A stretch of 64,000 bases of DNA, from contig NZ_JAMZDZ010000001.1 of assembly GCF_024172085.1 (NCBI RefSeq), positions 3,596,001 through 3,660,000 of the forward strand, given 5' to 3'. This stretch comes from Hamadaea flava (lineage in GTDB: Bacteria; Actinomycetota; Actinomycetes; Mycobacteriales; Micromonosporaceae). The notes under the pieces are model-generated. The model searched no databases and was not told the DNA's origin. It saw nothing but the letters and a program-made list of their open reading frames with translations. Within the stretch, counting starts at the first letter, position 1; each line of letters opens with the position of its first letter. This document shows, piece by piece, positions 7,798-16,391 of the stretch. A program made the translations under genes and the position numbers.

Positions 7798-8999
7798 ACG
7801 CCATTCCCGAAGACCTCGACGGGGCCGTCCGCGCCGTCGCCGAGCACGCCCCCGGCGGGTACGCGACATTGGCCGAGATCACCGCTCGCGGTCGGCAGGC
7901 GCGCCGTCGCCGGACCGTCGCGGTCAGCTCCCTCGCGGCTTTCGCTGTCCTGGGCAGTGCGTTGGGCGTACCCCTGGTGGTGAAGAGAGCGGACGGGCGG
8001 ACCGGGCCGCAGCCCGAGACGTCTGCCACCACTGCCGCGCCAACACCCACGAGCAGTCCGTCCCCGCGGATCTGGACCAGCGCGGCGCAGCGGTTGCTCC
8101 TCAACGGCAGCGGCGGCAGCGTGACGCACAGTGATGGCAGCCAGGCCGGGATCGACGGGCCGACCGGGCCGACCGAGCTGTTGCCGACCGGGAAGGTGCG
8201 CGCGTTGAGGACACCCACGTTCAACGCCGGTGTCGTGGATCTTCTCGCCAAGCCCGACGGCGGTTTGGTCATGCTGGGCATCCAGAATCTGCAGCCGGGC
8301 GTCGCCCGCACCGACGGGCCAAACGTGAGCGGTTTGGAGATCCGGCTCGTCGTGGTACGCCCGGACGGGACCACCTCGAGCAAGCGGAACATCCGCGTCC
8401 AGGGTGAGTACGTCAGCCTGCTGGCGGCCGACGAGGACACCGCGATCCTGTGGCGCAAGCATGGGGTGTTCCGGCGGACCATCGCGACCGGGCAAGAGGA
8501 GCGACTGGTCTCGGCGAGTGCGATCGCGGGTGGGAACGTCGACGACGCGCAGACCCGGATCGGCGCGGTTTCCCTGGTGGGACAGGCGATCGCAGTCGTA
8601 CGCCCGATGGGACCGTGCCCGACGATTCAGATCGGATCCCTGACATCGGGCACGCATCGTCAGCTCACGTTGCGAGGGAACCCTCGGGATTGCGGGGTCG
8701 GTGACATGCGGTTCAGTCCGGATGGGACCTCGTTGGCTGTCGCCTATGGACAGCGTAGCGCCAAGGACGTACGCCTAGCCGTATTCGACACCGCCACGGG
8801 CGCGTTGGTCAGTGATTCGGCGTTGTACTCCACACCGGATCCAGTCGGACTGATGGAACCGGGGACAGCGGAGCTGCGAGGGCTCGCCTGGTTGGACGAC
8901 CGCACAGTACGGGCCGCGGTCACCGCGCTGCCGCATGGCGCCACGCGGACTTACCGCTACACGGAGCTGTTGCGGATCGTCGACCTCCAGGTGCGCTGA
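7794..8999 (+). CDS. Membrane-anchored partner of the sigma factor, possible anti-sigma
   Basis: A 401-residue protein with a cytoplasmic head of about 40 residues, one transmembrane helix at about 41-62 (VSSLAAFAVLGSALGVPLVV), a Ser/Thr/Pro spacer at 70-95, and a beta-rich extracytoplasmic domain with WD40/TolB-like repeats (MRFSPDGTSLAVAYG). The GTG start overlaps the sigma factor stop. The head-membrane-sensor layout and translational coupling suggest regulation of the sigma factor, but no zinc-binding anti-sigma motif (HxxxCxxC) is visible, so the role is inferred from position. Confidence 0.75.
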   Translation: MNAIPEDLDGAVRAVAEHAPGGYATLAEITARGRQARRRRTVAVSSLAAFAVLGSALGVPLVVKRADGRTGPQPETSATTAAPTPTSSPSPRIWTSAAQRLLLNGSGGSVTHSDGSQAGIDGPTGPTELLPTGKVRALRTPTFNAGVVDLLAKPDGGLVMLGIQNLQPGVARTDGPNVSGLEIRLVVVRPDGTTSSKRNIRVQGEYVSLLAADEDTAILWRKHGVFRRTIATGQEERLVSASAIAGGNVDDAQTRIGAVSLVGQAIAVVRPMGPCPTIQIGSLTSGTHRQLTLRGNPRDCGVGDMRFSPDGTSLAVAYGQRSAKDVRLAVFDTATGALVSDSALYSTPDPVGLMEPGTAELRGLAWLDDRTVRAAVTALPHGATRTYRYTELLRIVDLQVR

Positions 9000-9008
9000 C
9001 CTCTACCC

Positions 9009-9067
9009 GCAGATCAGGGATACGCATGCGTCCGGGGCGACCGGAAGGATGCGTATCCCTGATCTGC
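9009..9067. terminator. Intergenic inverted repeat, family A copy 1
   Basis: Perfect 19-base arms (9009-9027 and 9049-9067) with a 21-base loop between two convergent genes. The arm begins GCAGATCAGGGATACGCAT. Related hairpins lie at 15441, 27197 and 36499. There is no U-tract; the position suggests a bidirectional terminator or a dispersed repeat. Confidence 0.7.
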
Positions 9068-9075
9068 AGGGAGAG

Positions 9076-9822
9076 TCAGTGGGTGTTCTCGTTGTTGAGC
9101 CGATGGAAGATCGCCTCGGGGTCGACCTTGGCCTGCGCGGAGAGTCCGATCAGGATCTCCTGCTCGCCGCTTTCGAGACCCGCGACTGCCTGGCGGACCA
9201 ACTCCGGCACCGGCATGCCGCCTTGTGTCGAGTTCGGATCGTCGCGCAGCTCCGCCCCGATCGTGGTGTCCACCTTGGGTGGCAACACCTCGATGACGTC
9301 GATGCCCCGATCCCGCAGCTGGTAACGCATCGAGATGGACAGCGAGTGCAGCGCGGCCTTGGTCGCGCTGTAGACGCCGATCTCGACGAGCGGCGTGAAC
9401 GCCAGCGCCGACGTCGTGTTCACGATCGCCGGCTTCGGGCGGGTGGCGAGGTGGTCGACGAGCAGCGAAGCCAGGTGCAGCGGCGCGAGGAGGTTGATCT
9501 CCAGCTGCTGCTGCGCCTTGACCAGGTCGATCGGCTGCGTGACGTCGAAGCGGTATTGCACCGCCGCGTTGTTGAAGATCACGTCGAGGTCGGGGTGCTC
9601 CTTCACGACCCACTCCGCGAGCTCCACCCGCTGCGCGGCGTCCTCCAGATCGCACTGTCGCGCGTGGATGCGCGGAGAGAGCGCGCTGACCTCGGCCAGC
9701 CGGGTCTCGTCCCGCCCGAGGGCGATGACGGTGTTTCCCAGCTCGGCGAAGCGCAGCGCCAGCGCGCGCCCGATGCCGTTGGACCCGCCGGTGAGCAGGA
9801 TGGTCCGGTCGTTCAGAATCAT
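9076..9822 (-). CDS. Short-chain dehydrogenase/reductase (DltE-like)
   Basis: A 248-residue classical SDR. The nucleotide-binding motif TGGSNGIG is at 11-18, NNAA at 84-87, the catalytic Ser138, and YSATK at 151-155 with catalytic Tyr151 and Lys155. The sequence resembles the DltE/YdfG-like group of oxidoreductases, which act on small alcohols or hydroxyacids. The substrate is not predictable. It lies seven bases after the conservon GTPase gene on the same strand and may be co-transcribed with the conservon. Confidence 0.88.
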   Translation of the reverse strand: MILNDRTILLTGGSNGIGRALALRFAELGNTVIALGRDETRLAEVSALSPRIHARQCDLEDAAQRVELAEWVVKEHPDLDVIFNNAAVQYRFDVTQPIDLVKAQQQLEINLLAPLHLASLLVDHLATRPKPAIVNTTSALAFTPLVEIGVYSATKAALHSLSISMRYQLRDRGIDVIEVLPPKVDTTIGAELRDDPNSTQGGMPVPELVRQAVAGLESGEQEILIGLSAQAKVDPEAIFHRLNNENTH

Positions 9823-9829
9823 CGAAGCC

Positions 9830-10444
9830 TCACCGTACGGGCATGCTGAGCTGGGGGTTCTCGTCCTGGATCATCTGGATCGCGTGTTCGACCGACTTGA
9901 TGAGCACCTGCTTGGTGGACTCACGGTGCCGGGCGTCGCATTCCAGGATCGGCACCCGGGCGGGCACCGCCAGCGCCTCCGCGATCTCGTCGACGCCGTA
10001 CCGGCGGGTGCCGTCGAAGATGTTGAGCGCGACGATGTAAGGCAGCCCGCGACTCTCGAAGAAGTCGATGGGCGCGAAGGAGTCGGCCAGCCGGCGGGTG
10101 TCCACCAGGACCACCGCGACCAGCGCACCCCGCATGAGTTCGTCCCACATGAACCAGAACCGGGTCTGCCCCGGCGTACCGAAGAGGTAGAGGATCAGGT
10201 CCGACGCGATGGTGATCCGGCCGAAGTCCATGGCCACCGTGGTGGACTCCTTGCCGGGCACCTTCGAGGCGTCGTCGATCCCGACTCCGGCGGAGGTCAT
10301 GATGGCCTCGGTCGTCAGCGGGGTGATCTCGGAGACGGTGCCGACCAAAGTGGTCTTCCCTACGCCGAAACCACCCGCGATGACGATCTTCGCGGACGTG
10401 ATCTGCTGCGAGGGCCCCGTGGTGTCAAAGCCTGCGTAGTCCAC
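9830..10444 (-). CDS. Conservon Ras-like GTPase (CvnD type)
   Basis: A 204-residue small GTPase, the last member of the conservon. The P-loop GGFGVGKT is at 24-31, the switch II/G3 region is FGTPGQTRFWF, and the G4-like motif is ALNIFDG. The C-terminal part is helical. In Streptomyces, CvnD-type proteins work with the sensor kinase, roadblock and DUF742 proteins encoded in the same operon, as a membrane-associated signalling complex resembling eukaryotic G-protein systems. The GTG start overlaps the DUF742 gene by 20 bases. Confidence 0.93.
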   Translation of the reverse strand: MDYAGFDTTGPSQQITSAKIVIAGGFGVGKTTLVGTVSEITPLTTEAIMTSAGVGIDDASKVPGKESTTVAMDFGRITIASDLILYLFGTPGQTRFWFMWDELMRGALVAVVLVDTRRLADSFAPIDFFESRGLPYIVALNIFDGTRRYGVDEIAEALAVPARVPILECDARHRESTKQVLIKSVEHAIQMIQDENPQLSMPVR

Positions 10445-10805
10445 TTAAGACCCTTTCCAAGACGTGCAAACGATCGTTGACGCTCTGTTCCCGAGCGATC
10501 TGGTGCAGGTCGAGCAAGCCCTCGGCGACCATGTCGGCGACGAGCACCCGGGCCACACCGAACGGCATCTGAAGCAACGCGGCCACCTCGGCCAGCGAGC
10601 GGGGAGCGCCGTCACACAAGCTCGAAATCCGGTTCTTGTGCTGGCCGGCGAACCGGCCCTCTTGCCGCCCCGCGGGAGTGGTGACGAGCACCGACTCGAT
10701 CGCGATGTCCTGCCGCGGTTCCGTCCGGCCGCGCGTGACGGCGTACGGACGCACCAGGGCGCCCCGCGGATCTCGGCGGAAGCCTTCCTCGTCAGGCTGA
10801 GCCAC
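10425..10805 (-). CDS. Conservon DUF742 protein (CvnC type)
   Basis: A 126-residue DUF742 protein. The N-terminus holds RPYAVTRGRT, and the C-terminal half is a winged-helix-like fold (AEVAALLQMPFGVARVLVADM) ending in LHVLERVLSGLRRL, all typical for the family. It is the third gene of the conservon, 37 bases after the roadblock gene, and overlaps the GTPase gene. CvnC proteins are thought to bridge the kinase and the GTPase. Confidence 0.92.
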   Translation of the reverse strand: MAQPDEEGFRRDPRGALVRPYAVTRGRTEPRQDIAIESVLVTTPAGRQEGRFAGQHKNRISSLCDGAPRSLAEVAALLQMPFGVARVLVADMVAEGLLDLHQIAREQSVNDRLHVLERVLSGLRRL

Positions 10806-10842
10806 GACTCGCCACCCCCACTCTCACGACCCTCGCCAAGCC

Positions 10843-11250
10843 CTACGACTGCCGGGCGAACTCGCGGGTGCCCGGAGTGAGCGCGCCGCCCACCCGGTCC
10901 ACCAGCAACGCCATCTCATAGCCGACCTGGCCGACGTCGGAGCTTCGCGCCGCGAGCACCGCCAGGGCCGAACCGTCGCTCACCGACATGAGGAACAGGA
11001 AACCTGCGTCCATCTCGATGATGGTCTGCCGGATCGGCCCACCGTCGAACGCGCGGGACGCGCCGTCGGTCAGGCTGATCACCCCGGCCGTGATCGCGGC
11101 GAGCTGGTCAGCCCGCTCCTCGGGCAAATCCTGCGTCGCGGCGAGCAGCAGTCCGTCGGCGGAGACCGCCACGACGTGCGCCACGCCAGGCACCTGGTAA
11201 CTGAAGTTGTTCAGCAGCCAGCTGATGTTCTGCATCTTCGGGCCGGTCAT
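10843..11250 (-). CDS. Conservon roadblock/LC7 protein (CvnB type)
   Basis: A 135-residue roadblock/LC7 domain protein with the family pattern VPGVAHVVAVSADGLLLAAT near the N-terminus, the Gly-rich SLTDGASRAFDGG region, and the strand IEMDAGFLFLMSVSDGSALAVLA. Roadblock proteins regulate small GTPases. The ATG overlaps the sensor kinase stop by ATGA, so the conservon genes are translationally coupled. Confidence 0.93.
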   Translation of the reverse strand: MTGPKMQNISWLLNNFSYQVPGVAHVVAVSADGLLLAATQDLPEERADQLAAITAGVISLTDGASRAFDGGPIRQTIIEMDAGFLFLMSVSDGSALAVLAARSSDVGQVGYEMALLVDRVGGALTPGTREFARQS

Positions 11251-14069
11251 CGACGTTCCTCATTCTGTGCTCTGCTTTGCTGCGGACTGGACAGGTCGTC
11301 CCGCCCGCGCTGCACCCCACGGGTGTACGCCGACAGCAGGCCCTGCACCTGTTCGGGCGTGCGCTTGACCCGGGCGGGCGCCGGTTGATCGACGCTGCCG
11401 GGGACGAGGTTCGCCTGCGGCGTACGGATCGGCAGTCCCGACTTCGTCGTGGTGGAGGTGTCTGGTGCCGCAGCCGCGGCCGCAGCGCGCCAGCCGGTGT
11501 CGGCCGTCGTCTGCCAGCTCTCCGTCGGCGGGGACTGCCAACTGTCCTGGCTGGACCCGTTCTGCCAGCTGTCCTGGCCGGACGGTTCCGGCCGGGTCGC
11601 CGACGTCCGCGGCAGGTCGTCGTGCGTGGCCCGGAACTGCGCGGGCGGCGCGCCGGCGCTGGGCCAGTCGGATCGAGCCGTCTCCTGCCGTACTGCCGCC
11701 CGGGCGGTGACCCGGGCCGGTTCCGGCCGCTGCGGCGACTGCTGCTGCGACCAGGGTTCCGACACAGTCGGCGACGTGGTGGTGGAACCGAACCAGGTCG
11801 CCTGCATCTGGCGGAAGATCGGCAGCTCGGCGGTGTCGTCCGAAGCTCGCATCGGCGGCGCGATCGGCGCCATCGGCGCGATCGGCGGGCTCTGCGTCGC
11901 CGTCGCGGTCGGAGCGGACACCGGGACCGCCGACACCGAGATCGGCATCGTGGTGTTCGGGTCGCCGGAGATCCGCTGTCCCGGTACGCGAGTCGGCAGC
12001 TCCGGCTCCCGGAAACCGACTGGCTCACGCGGCGCTTCCCGGGGGGCGGGCGGCGCCTCACGCGGCGGCGACGGCAGGGCTGCGTGCCGGCCGCTCTCCT
12101 CGATGGCCAGGTGACGCCGCTGACGCAGCGCGTTGTCCGCCGATCGCGGCAGCACCAGGATGCTGCGGGGCAGCACCAGACCGGCGGTGATCCCGCTGTC
12201 GGCGTTGCGGCGCAGCTCGGCCTTGATGCCGTAGCGGTGGGCCAGCCGGCTGACGACGCCCAGACCCATCATCCGGAACGACGAGACGTCGACCGATCCG
12301 GGCTGGTCGAGCCGCTCGTTCACCGACTGCAGCTGCTCGTCGGTCATGCCGAGACCGCGGTCCTCGACCTGGATCAGGACGTAGTCGCCGATGCGGCGGG
12401 CGTCGGCGACCACGACCGTCCCCGGCGGAGAGAATCGCGTGCCGTTGTCCATCAGCTCGGCCGTCATCCGGACGACGTCGTTGACCGCGTGCGCGGCGAT
12501 CGCCGTGTCGGCGTCGACCGTGCTGAACTCCACCCGGTCGTACAGCTCGACCTCGGACTGGGCGGCGCGGAGCACGTCTTCCAGGCCGGCGTCCTCCCGG
12601 CGGGCCGGGCTCGCGTCGGCGCCCGCGAGGACCAGCAGGTTCTCGTCGTTGCGGCGCATTCGGGTCGCGAGGTGGTCCAGCCGGAACATGCGGGCCAGCC
12701 GCTTGGGGTCCTGCTCGTGCTGCTCGATCGAGTCCAGTTCGGCGATCATCCGGTCGACCAGGGTCTGCGACCGGCGGGCCAGGCTCAGGAACATCGCCGA
12801 CACCGTGCCGCGCAGGACGGCCTGGTCGGCCGCGATGCGGACGGCTTCCCGGTGGACGACGTTGAACGCCTGCGCCACCTGCCCGATCTCGTCCTTGCCG
12901 CGAACCTGGATCTCGTCGCGCACTTCGGAAGCGAGTTGATCGGCGCTGCGTTCGTCGAGGCCGCGGGCGTCCCGCAGCCGCTCGACCGTCTCGGGGAGGC
13001 TGCGGTGCGCCACCACGAGCGCGCCGCCACGCAGCCGTTCCAGCGACCGCACCATCATCCGGGCCACGTACGCCGCCATCAGGATGGCGAGCAGCAGGGC
13101 CGCGATGAGCAGTGACGACTCGATGATCGCCTGCCGGGTCACTTCGGCGGACAGCGCGTTGATCGCGTCACCGAGCTGCCACTCGAGTCGCTGCTGCGCG
13201 TAGCGCATCAGGTCGACCTCAGCCCCGATGGCCCGGGACGCCTCCATCGCGGCGTCCATCCCGCGGTTGCTGCCGCCACGCGAGCGGCTCACGTCGTCGG
13301 CCGCCGCATCGGCGAGCACGATGGCGTCACCGCTGACGAACGTCCGCGCGGTGGCCCATTGCTCCGCGCTGGCCTGCCGGAGGAAGTCCTGGAAGGCCTG
13401 CTGTTGGGTGGTCAGCGTGGCGAGGAAGGTCGACTGTTGTTCCTCGCTGATCGCACTGCTCTGGGTCAGCGTCACGAACGCGACCGCCTGCTGTTCGGCC
13501 GCGGCGCCTTGGGCGGCGGCGAACGCGGCGACGGCGCGGGCGCTCCCGGTCAGGTCACTGCCGACGCCGATCTCCTCGGCGGCGTCAGTGATGTAGCCGG
13601 TCATGTCGGCGAGGATGGCGGAATACCGCAGCACGACCTGGGCCACCGTGGTGTCCTTGCGGGCCTGGGCTTCCTTGCGGATGTCGGCCAGACCGTCCAG
13701 GTGGGTGTCGATGCGGTGCAGCGGCGCCTGGAGGGAGCTCGGCGGGTCGTCGAGCGCCTTCAGCGCCTCCCGATAGGAGCCGACTTCCGCGTCGGTCTCC
13801 GCCATCGGAGCGCTCAGGCTGTTCGCGTCGGCCGTGCTGTCCGCGACGAATCGCGCGAACGCCATCCGTTCGTGGTGCAGGGCGTAGCTCAACGCGGTGA
13901 CCCGCGAAGACAGTGTCGTTAGATGATTGGACAGTCGAGCGTCCGCCGCACGCTGGCCGCTGTCGACCAGTCGCGCCGCGGCCAGGCCCACGGTACTGAG
14001 TACCGGGACCAACAGCACGACCGCCAGCTTCGTCCGGATCCGCGCGTCGCGCAGGCTCACACGTGGCAC
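11247..14069 (-). CDS. Conservon sensor histidine kinase (CvnA type, NIT domain)
   Basis: A membrane sensor of about 940 residues. The first transmembrane helix lies at about 13-32 (LAVVLLVPVLSTVGLAA). It is followed by a nitrate/nitrite-sensing-type helical ectodomain (HHERMAFARFVADST), a second transmembrane helix (SLLIAALLLAILMAAY), a HAMP-like linker and a GHKL ATPase domain with N-box ELMDNGTRFSPPG and G-box VEDRGLGMT. The last 250 or so residues are Pro/Gln/Ser-rich and disordered. The GTG at 14069 has GGTGGAA ten bases upstream; reading further 5' adds sequence with no family resemblance. It starts the conservon and is divergent from a LivJ-like lipoprotein gene. Confidence 0.88.
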   Translation of the reverse strand: MPRVSLRDARIRTKLAVVLLVPVLSTVGLAAARLVDSGQRAADARLSNHLTTLSSRVTALSYALHHERMAFARFVADSTADANSLSAPMAETDAEVGSYREALKALDDPPSSLQAPLHRIDTHLDGLADIRKEAQARKDTTVAQVVLRYSAILADMTGYITDAAEEIGVGSDLTGSARAVAAFAAAQGAAAEQQAVAFVTLTQSSAISEEQQSTFLATLTTQQQAFQDFLRQASAEQWATARTFVSGDAIVLADAAADDVSRSRGGSNRGMDAAMEASRAIGAEVDLMRYAQQRLEWQLGDAINALSAEVTRQAIIESSLLIAALLLAILMAAYVARMMVRSLERLRGGALVVAHRSLPETVERLRDARGLDERSADQLASEVRDEIQVRGKDEIGQVAQAFNVVHREAVRIAADQAVLRGTVSAMFLSLARRSQTLVDRMIAELDSIEQHEQDPKRLARMFRLDHLATRMRRNDENLLVLAGADASPARREDAGLEDVLRAAQSEVELYDRVEFSTVDADTAIAAHAVNDVVRMTAELMDNGTRFSPPGTVVVADARRIGDYVLIQVEDRGLGMTDEQLQSVNERLDQPGSVDVSSFRMMGLGVVSRLAHRYGIKAELRRNADSGITAGLVLPRSILVLPRSADNALRQRRHLAIEESGRHAALPSPPREAPPAPREAPREPVGFREPELPTRVPGQRISGDPNTTMPISVSAVPVSAPTATATQSPPIAPMAPIAPPMRASDDTAELPIFRQMQATWFGSTTTSPTVSEPWSQQQSPQRPEPARVTARAAVRQETARSDWPSAGAPPAQFRATHDDLPRTSATRPEPSGQDSWQNGSSQDSWQSPPTESWQTTADTGWRAAAAAAAPDTSTTTKSGLPIRTPQANLVPGSVDQPAPARVKRTPEQVQGLLSAYTRGVQRGRDDLSSPQQSRAQNEERR

Positions 14070-14178
14070 GGCGCCGATTCCACCATGTCGGGTCCGATCG
14101 CGACAAGCCGAGCGGAGCAGATTCCCAGTATCATGGACCGATTTCCTCCGTCGCCCCGCGAAGATCATAAAGTGGACT

Positions 14179-14195
14179 GTCTGAAGTCGACAGAC
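14179..14195. promoter_or_regulatory. Short dyad in the conservon/LivJ divergent promoter
   Basis: GTCTG (14179-14183) and CAGAC (14191-14195) enclose a GTCGAC palindrome in the 196-base gap between the divergent kinase and lipoprotein genes. It could be an operator, but it is short and stands alone. Confidence 0.25.
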
Positions 14196-14265
14196 TAGGG
14201 CACCCCGACTTGACCCGCTATGGCAGGGCTGGCAAGGTGTGCTCGGTTGACCGAGAGGGAGTCCG

Positions 14266-15426
14266 ATGGCACGCGTACGCGCCCGTCTATCCACAGTGAT
14301 TTCGCTGGCGACGCTGCTGGCCGCGACGGCATGCAGTTCACCCCTCACACCGAGTAAGCCCGATGAATTGGTCATCGGAGCGGACCTCGAGCTGTCCGGG
14401 GCGTACGCCGAAATGGGGACCGCCTTCGAGCGTGCCCTCCGGCTGCGAGTGGAGCAGTTGAACGCGACCGGCGATCGGCCGATCCGCGTCGTCTACCGCG
14501 ACAACCGCAGCGACAAGAGCCTGTCCCAGTCGAACATCGCGGCGTTGGCCGCCGACTCGGAGATCAGCGCCATCATCACCGGCGCCTGCGGCGAGTGCGC
14601 GCTGGCGTCGTCGGCGGCGGTGACGCAGAAGGGCATCCCGCTGCTGTCGCTGGCCGGCGCGAGCGAGCTGGCCGACACCGACAAGGCGGGCAAGTTCGTC
14701 TTCAAGGTCGGACCGAACGCCAAGGACGGCGCGGCCGCCCTGGTCGCGCAGCTCAGCTCGACCCGGGTCAAGAAGGTCTCGCTGATCACGACGAACGACC
14801 AGTACGGCGACGACGGCGAGGAAGCCCTCACCGACGCGCTGAAGAATGCGGGCATCGACCTGCTGACCTCCCGCGAGGTCTCGGTCACCGCCACCGAGTT
14901 CAGCCAGACGGTCTCGACGGCGCTGGACGAGCACCCGGACGCGCTGATCGCCTGGACGGGCGCCTCGGTCGCCGGGGAGATCGCGGTCGACGCGCGCGCC
15001 ACCGGCTTCAAGGGCAAGCTGCTGTTCGACACCGGGGCAGGCGGCGACCTGTTCTTCAACAAGGCCACCGCGCACGCCGCCGAAGGCGCGCTGATGGCCT
15101 TCCCGCAGACGATGGTCATCGACGAGGTCATCGCGACCAACCCGGCGAAGTCCTTCCGGCAGCAGTGGTTCCGGGACTACACCGCCAGCTACGGCGGCTA
15201 CAGCGGGTACGCCTCCTACGCGGCCGACGCGCTGGAGCTGCTCGTCGAGGCGGCCAACCGGTCCGGCAGCACCAGCCGGGCGAGCCTGCGGGACACGCTG
15301 GACTTCCTGCAGATCGACGGGTTCACCGGACCGTTGAGCTTCCGGCCCGACGACCACTCCGCCGTGATGCCGCAGACGCTCACGCTGCTGGTCGTCCGGG
15401 GCGGACGGTGGCGGCTCGCCTCCTGA
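14266..15426 (+). CDS. LivJ-like branched-chain amino acid type substrate-binding lipoprotein
   Basis: A 386-residue periplasmic-binding-fold protein. The signal peptide ends with the lipobox ATAC (Cys23). The mature part follows the type 1 Leu/Ile/Val-binding pattern: LVIGADLELSGAYAEMG, ITGACGECALASSAAV, and SLITTNDQYGDDGEEAL. GGGAG lies six bases before the ATG. No LivH/M/G/F transporter genes are near; instead it is divergent from the conservon. It may act as an extracellular ligand sensor for that system rather than a transporter subunit (inference). Confidence 0.9.
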   Translation: MARVRARLSTVISLATLLAATACSSPLTPSKPDELVIGADLELSGAYAEMGTAFERALRLRVEQLNATGDRPIRVVYRDNRSDKSLSQSNIAALAADSEISAIITGACGECALASSAAVTQKGIPLLSLAGASELADTDKAGKFVFKVGPNAKDGAAALVAQLSSTRVKKVSLITTNDQYGDDGEEALTDALKNAGIDLLTSREVSVTATEFSQTVSTALDEHPDALIAWTGASVAGEIAVDARATGFKGKLLFDTGAGGDLFFNKATAHAAEGALMAFPQTMVIDEVIATNPAKSFRQQWFRDYTASYGGYSGYASYAADALELLVEAANRSGSTSRASLRDTLDFLQIDGFTGPLSFRPDDHSAVMPQTLTLLVVRGGRWRLAS

Positions 15427-15440
15427 GCCCTTCTCAGCAG

Positions 15441-15497
15441 CAGATCAGGGATATGCAGGCTTCCGAGGTGCTCGGAAAGATGCATATCCCTGATCTG
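15441..15497. terminator. Intergenic inverted repeat, family A copy 2
   Basis: Perfect 17-base arms (15441-15457 and 15481-15497; left arm CAGATCAGGGATATGCA) with a 23-base loop between the convergent LivJ-like and permease genes. Same family as the copy at 9009. Confidence 0.7.
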
Positions 15498-15516
15498 TAT
15501 GTAGGGGCGGGGTGGG

Positions 15517-16284
15517 TCAGGCGGTGACGCTCCGGACCCAGGGCAGCAGCAGCCACTCGATCGCCTCGACGAGCAGGTACAGCGCGACGCTCACGAGAGC
15601 GAGCATGATCAGCGCGGCGAACATCAACTCCATGTCCGTCTGTCCGCTGGCGGCGGTAATGACGTACCCCAGGCCGCTGTCACCGCCGATCAACTCGCCG
15701 ATCGTCGAACCGACCGCGGCCAGCGGCATAGCCACCTTCAGGCCGGTGAACAACTGAGGCAGTGCTCCCGGCAGCCGGATCTTCACAAAAGTCTGCCAAC
15801 GGGAGGCCCGGATCGCCCGGGCCAACTCGGCCAGTTCGGCGGGTGTGCTGCGCAGGCCGGCGGTCATGCCGAGCACGATCGGGAAGAAGCACAGCAGCAC
15901 CACCATGGCCAGCCGGGCTTGGTAGGTCAGCCCGAGCCAGACCATCATCACCGGCGCCAGCGCGATCTTCGGAACCGCGTTGACGGCGACGAGCAGCGGC
16001 GAAAACGTCTGGTCCACCATGCGCGAGCTGAACAACACCAAGCCGATCACCATGCCACCGACGGTGGCGATGGCGAAGCCGAGCAGGATCTCCCAGGTGC
16101 TCACCCAGGCCATCTGCCAGAGATACCCGGTCTTCTGGCCGTACGCGTCAAGGACGCCACCGGGCGGCGGCAGCACGATCTTCGGCGGGTGGAACACTCG
16201 CACGCCGGCCCACCACGCGAGTACGAGCAACGCCGATCCGAGCAGCGGATAGACGACCAGCGCCAGCGAGCGGATCCTCGTCAT
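15517..16284 (-). CDS. ABC importer permease, nitrate/sulfonate/taurine type
   Basis: A 255-residue inner-membrane permease of the SsuC/TauC family with about six transmembrane helices. The EAA loop that docks the ATPase is visible as AELARAIRASRWQTFVKIRL near the middle. It lies downstream of the substrate-binding protein gene on the same strand, and the matching ATPase is encoded divergently at 17607. The set probably imports an organic sulfur or nitrogen compound or a vitamin precursor; the substrate is not predictable. Confidence 0.9.
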   Translation of the reverse strand: MTRIRSLALVVYPLLGSALLVLAWWAGVRVFHPPKIVLPPPGGVLDAYGQKTGYLWQMAWVSTWEILLGFAIATVGGMVIGLVLFSSRMVDQTFSPLLVAVNAVPKIALAPVMMVWLGLTYQARLAMVVLLCFFPIVLGMTAGLRSTPAELAELARAIRASRWQTFVKIRLPGALPQLFTGLKVAMPLAAVGSTIGELIGGDSGLGYVITAASGQTDMELMFAALIMLALVSVALYLLVEAIEWLLLPWVRSVTA

Positions 16285-16391
16285 GGGCTCTCCTTGCCAT
16301 CATGCGGGGTCTCCGGCGCCCGATCGGCAGCCGGAGACCCCGTTTGCGTCAACGCCGGGCTTTCGCGGCCCCGGCGCGCTTAACCGGCCGG

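Noticed and set aside
11247-14375. Longer start for the sensor kinase gene, adding about 100 residues
   Set aside because: The added part has no hydrophobic or family-like sequence and reaches into the promoter of the divergent lipoprotein; the GTG at 14069 has a Shine-Dalgarno-like sequence and begins right before the first transmembrane helix.
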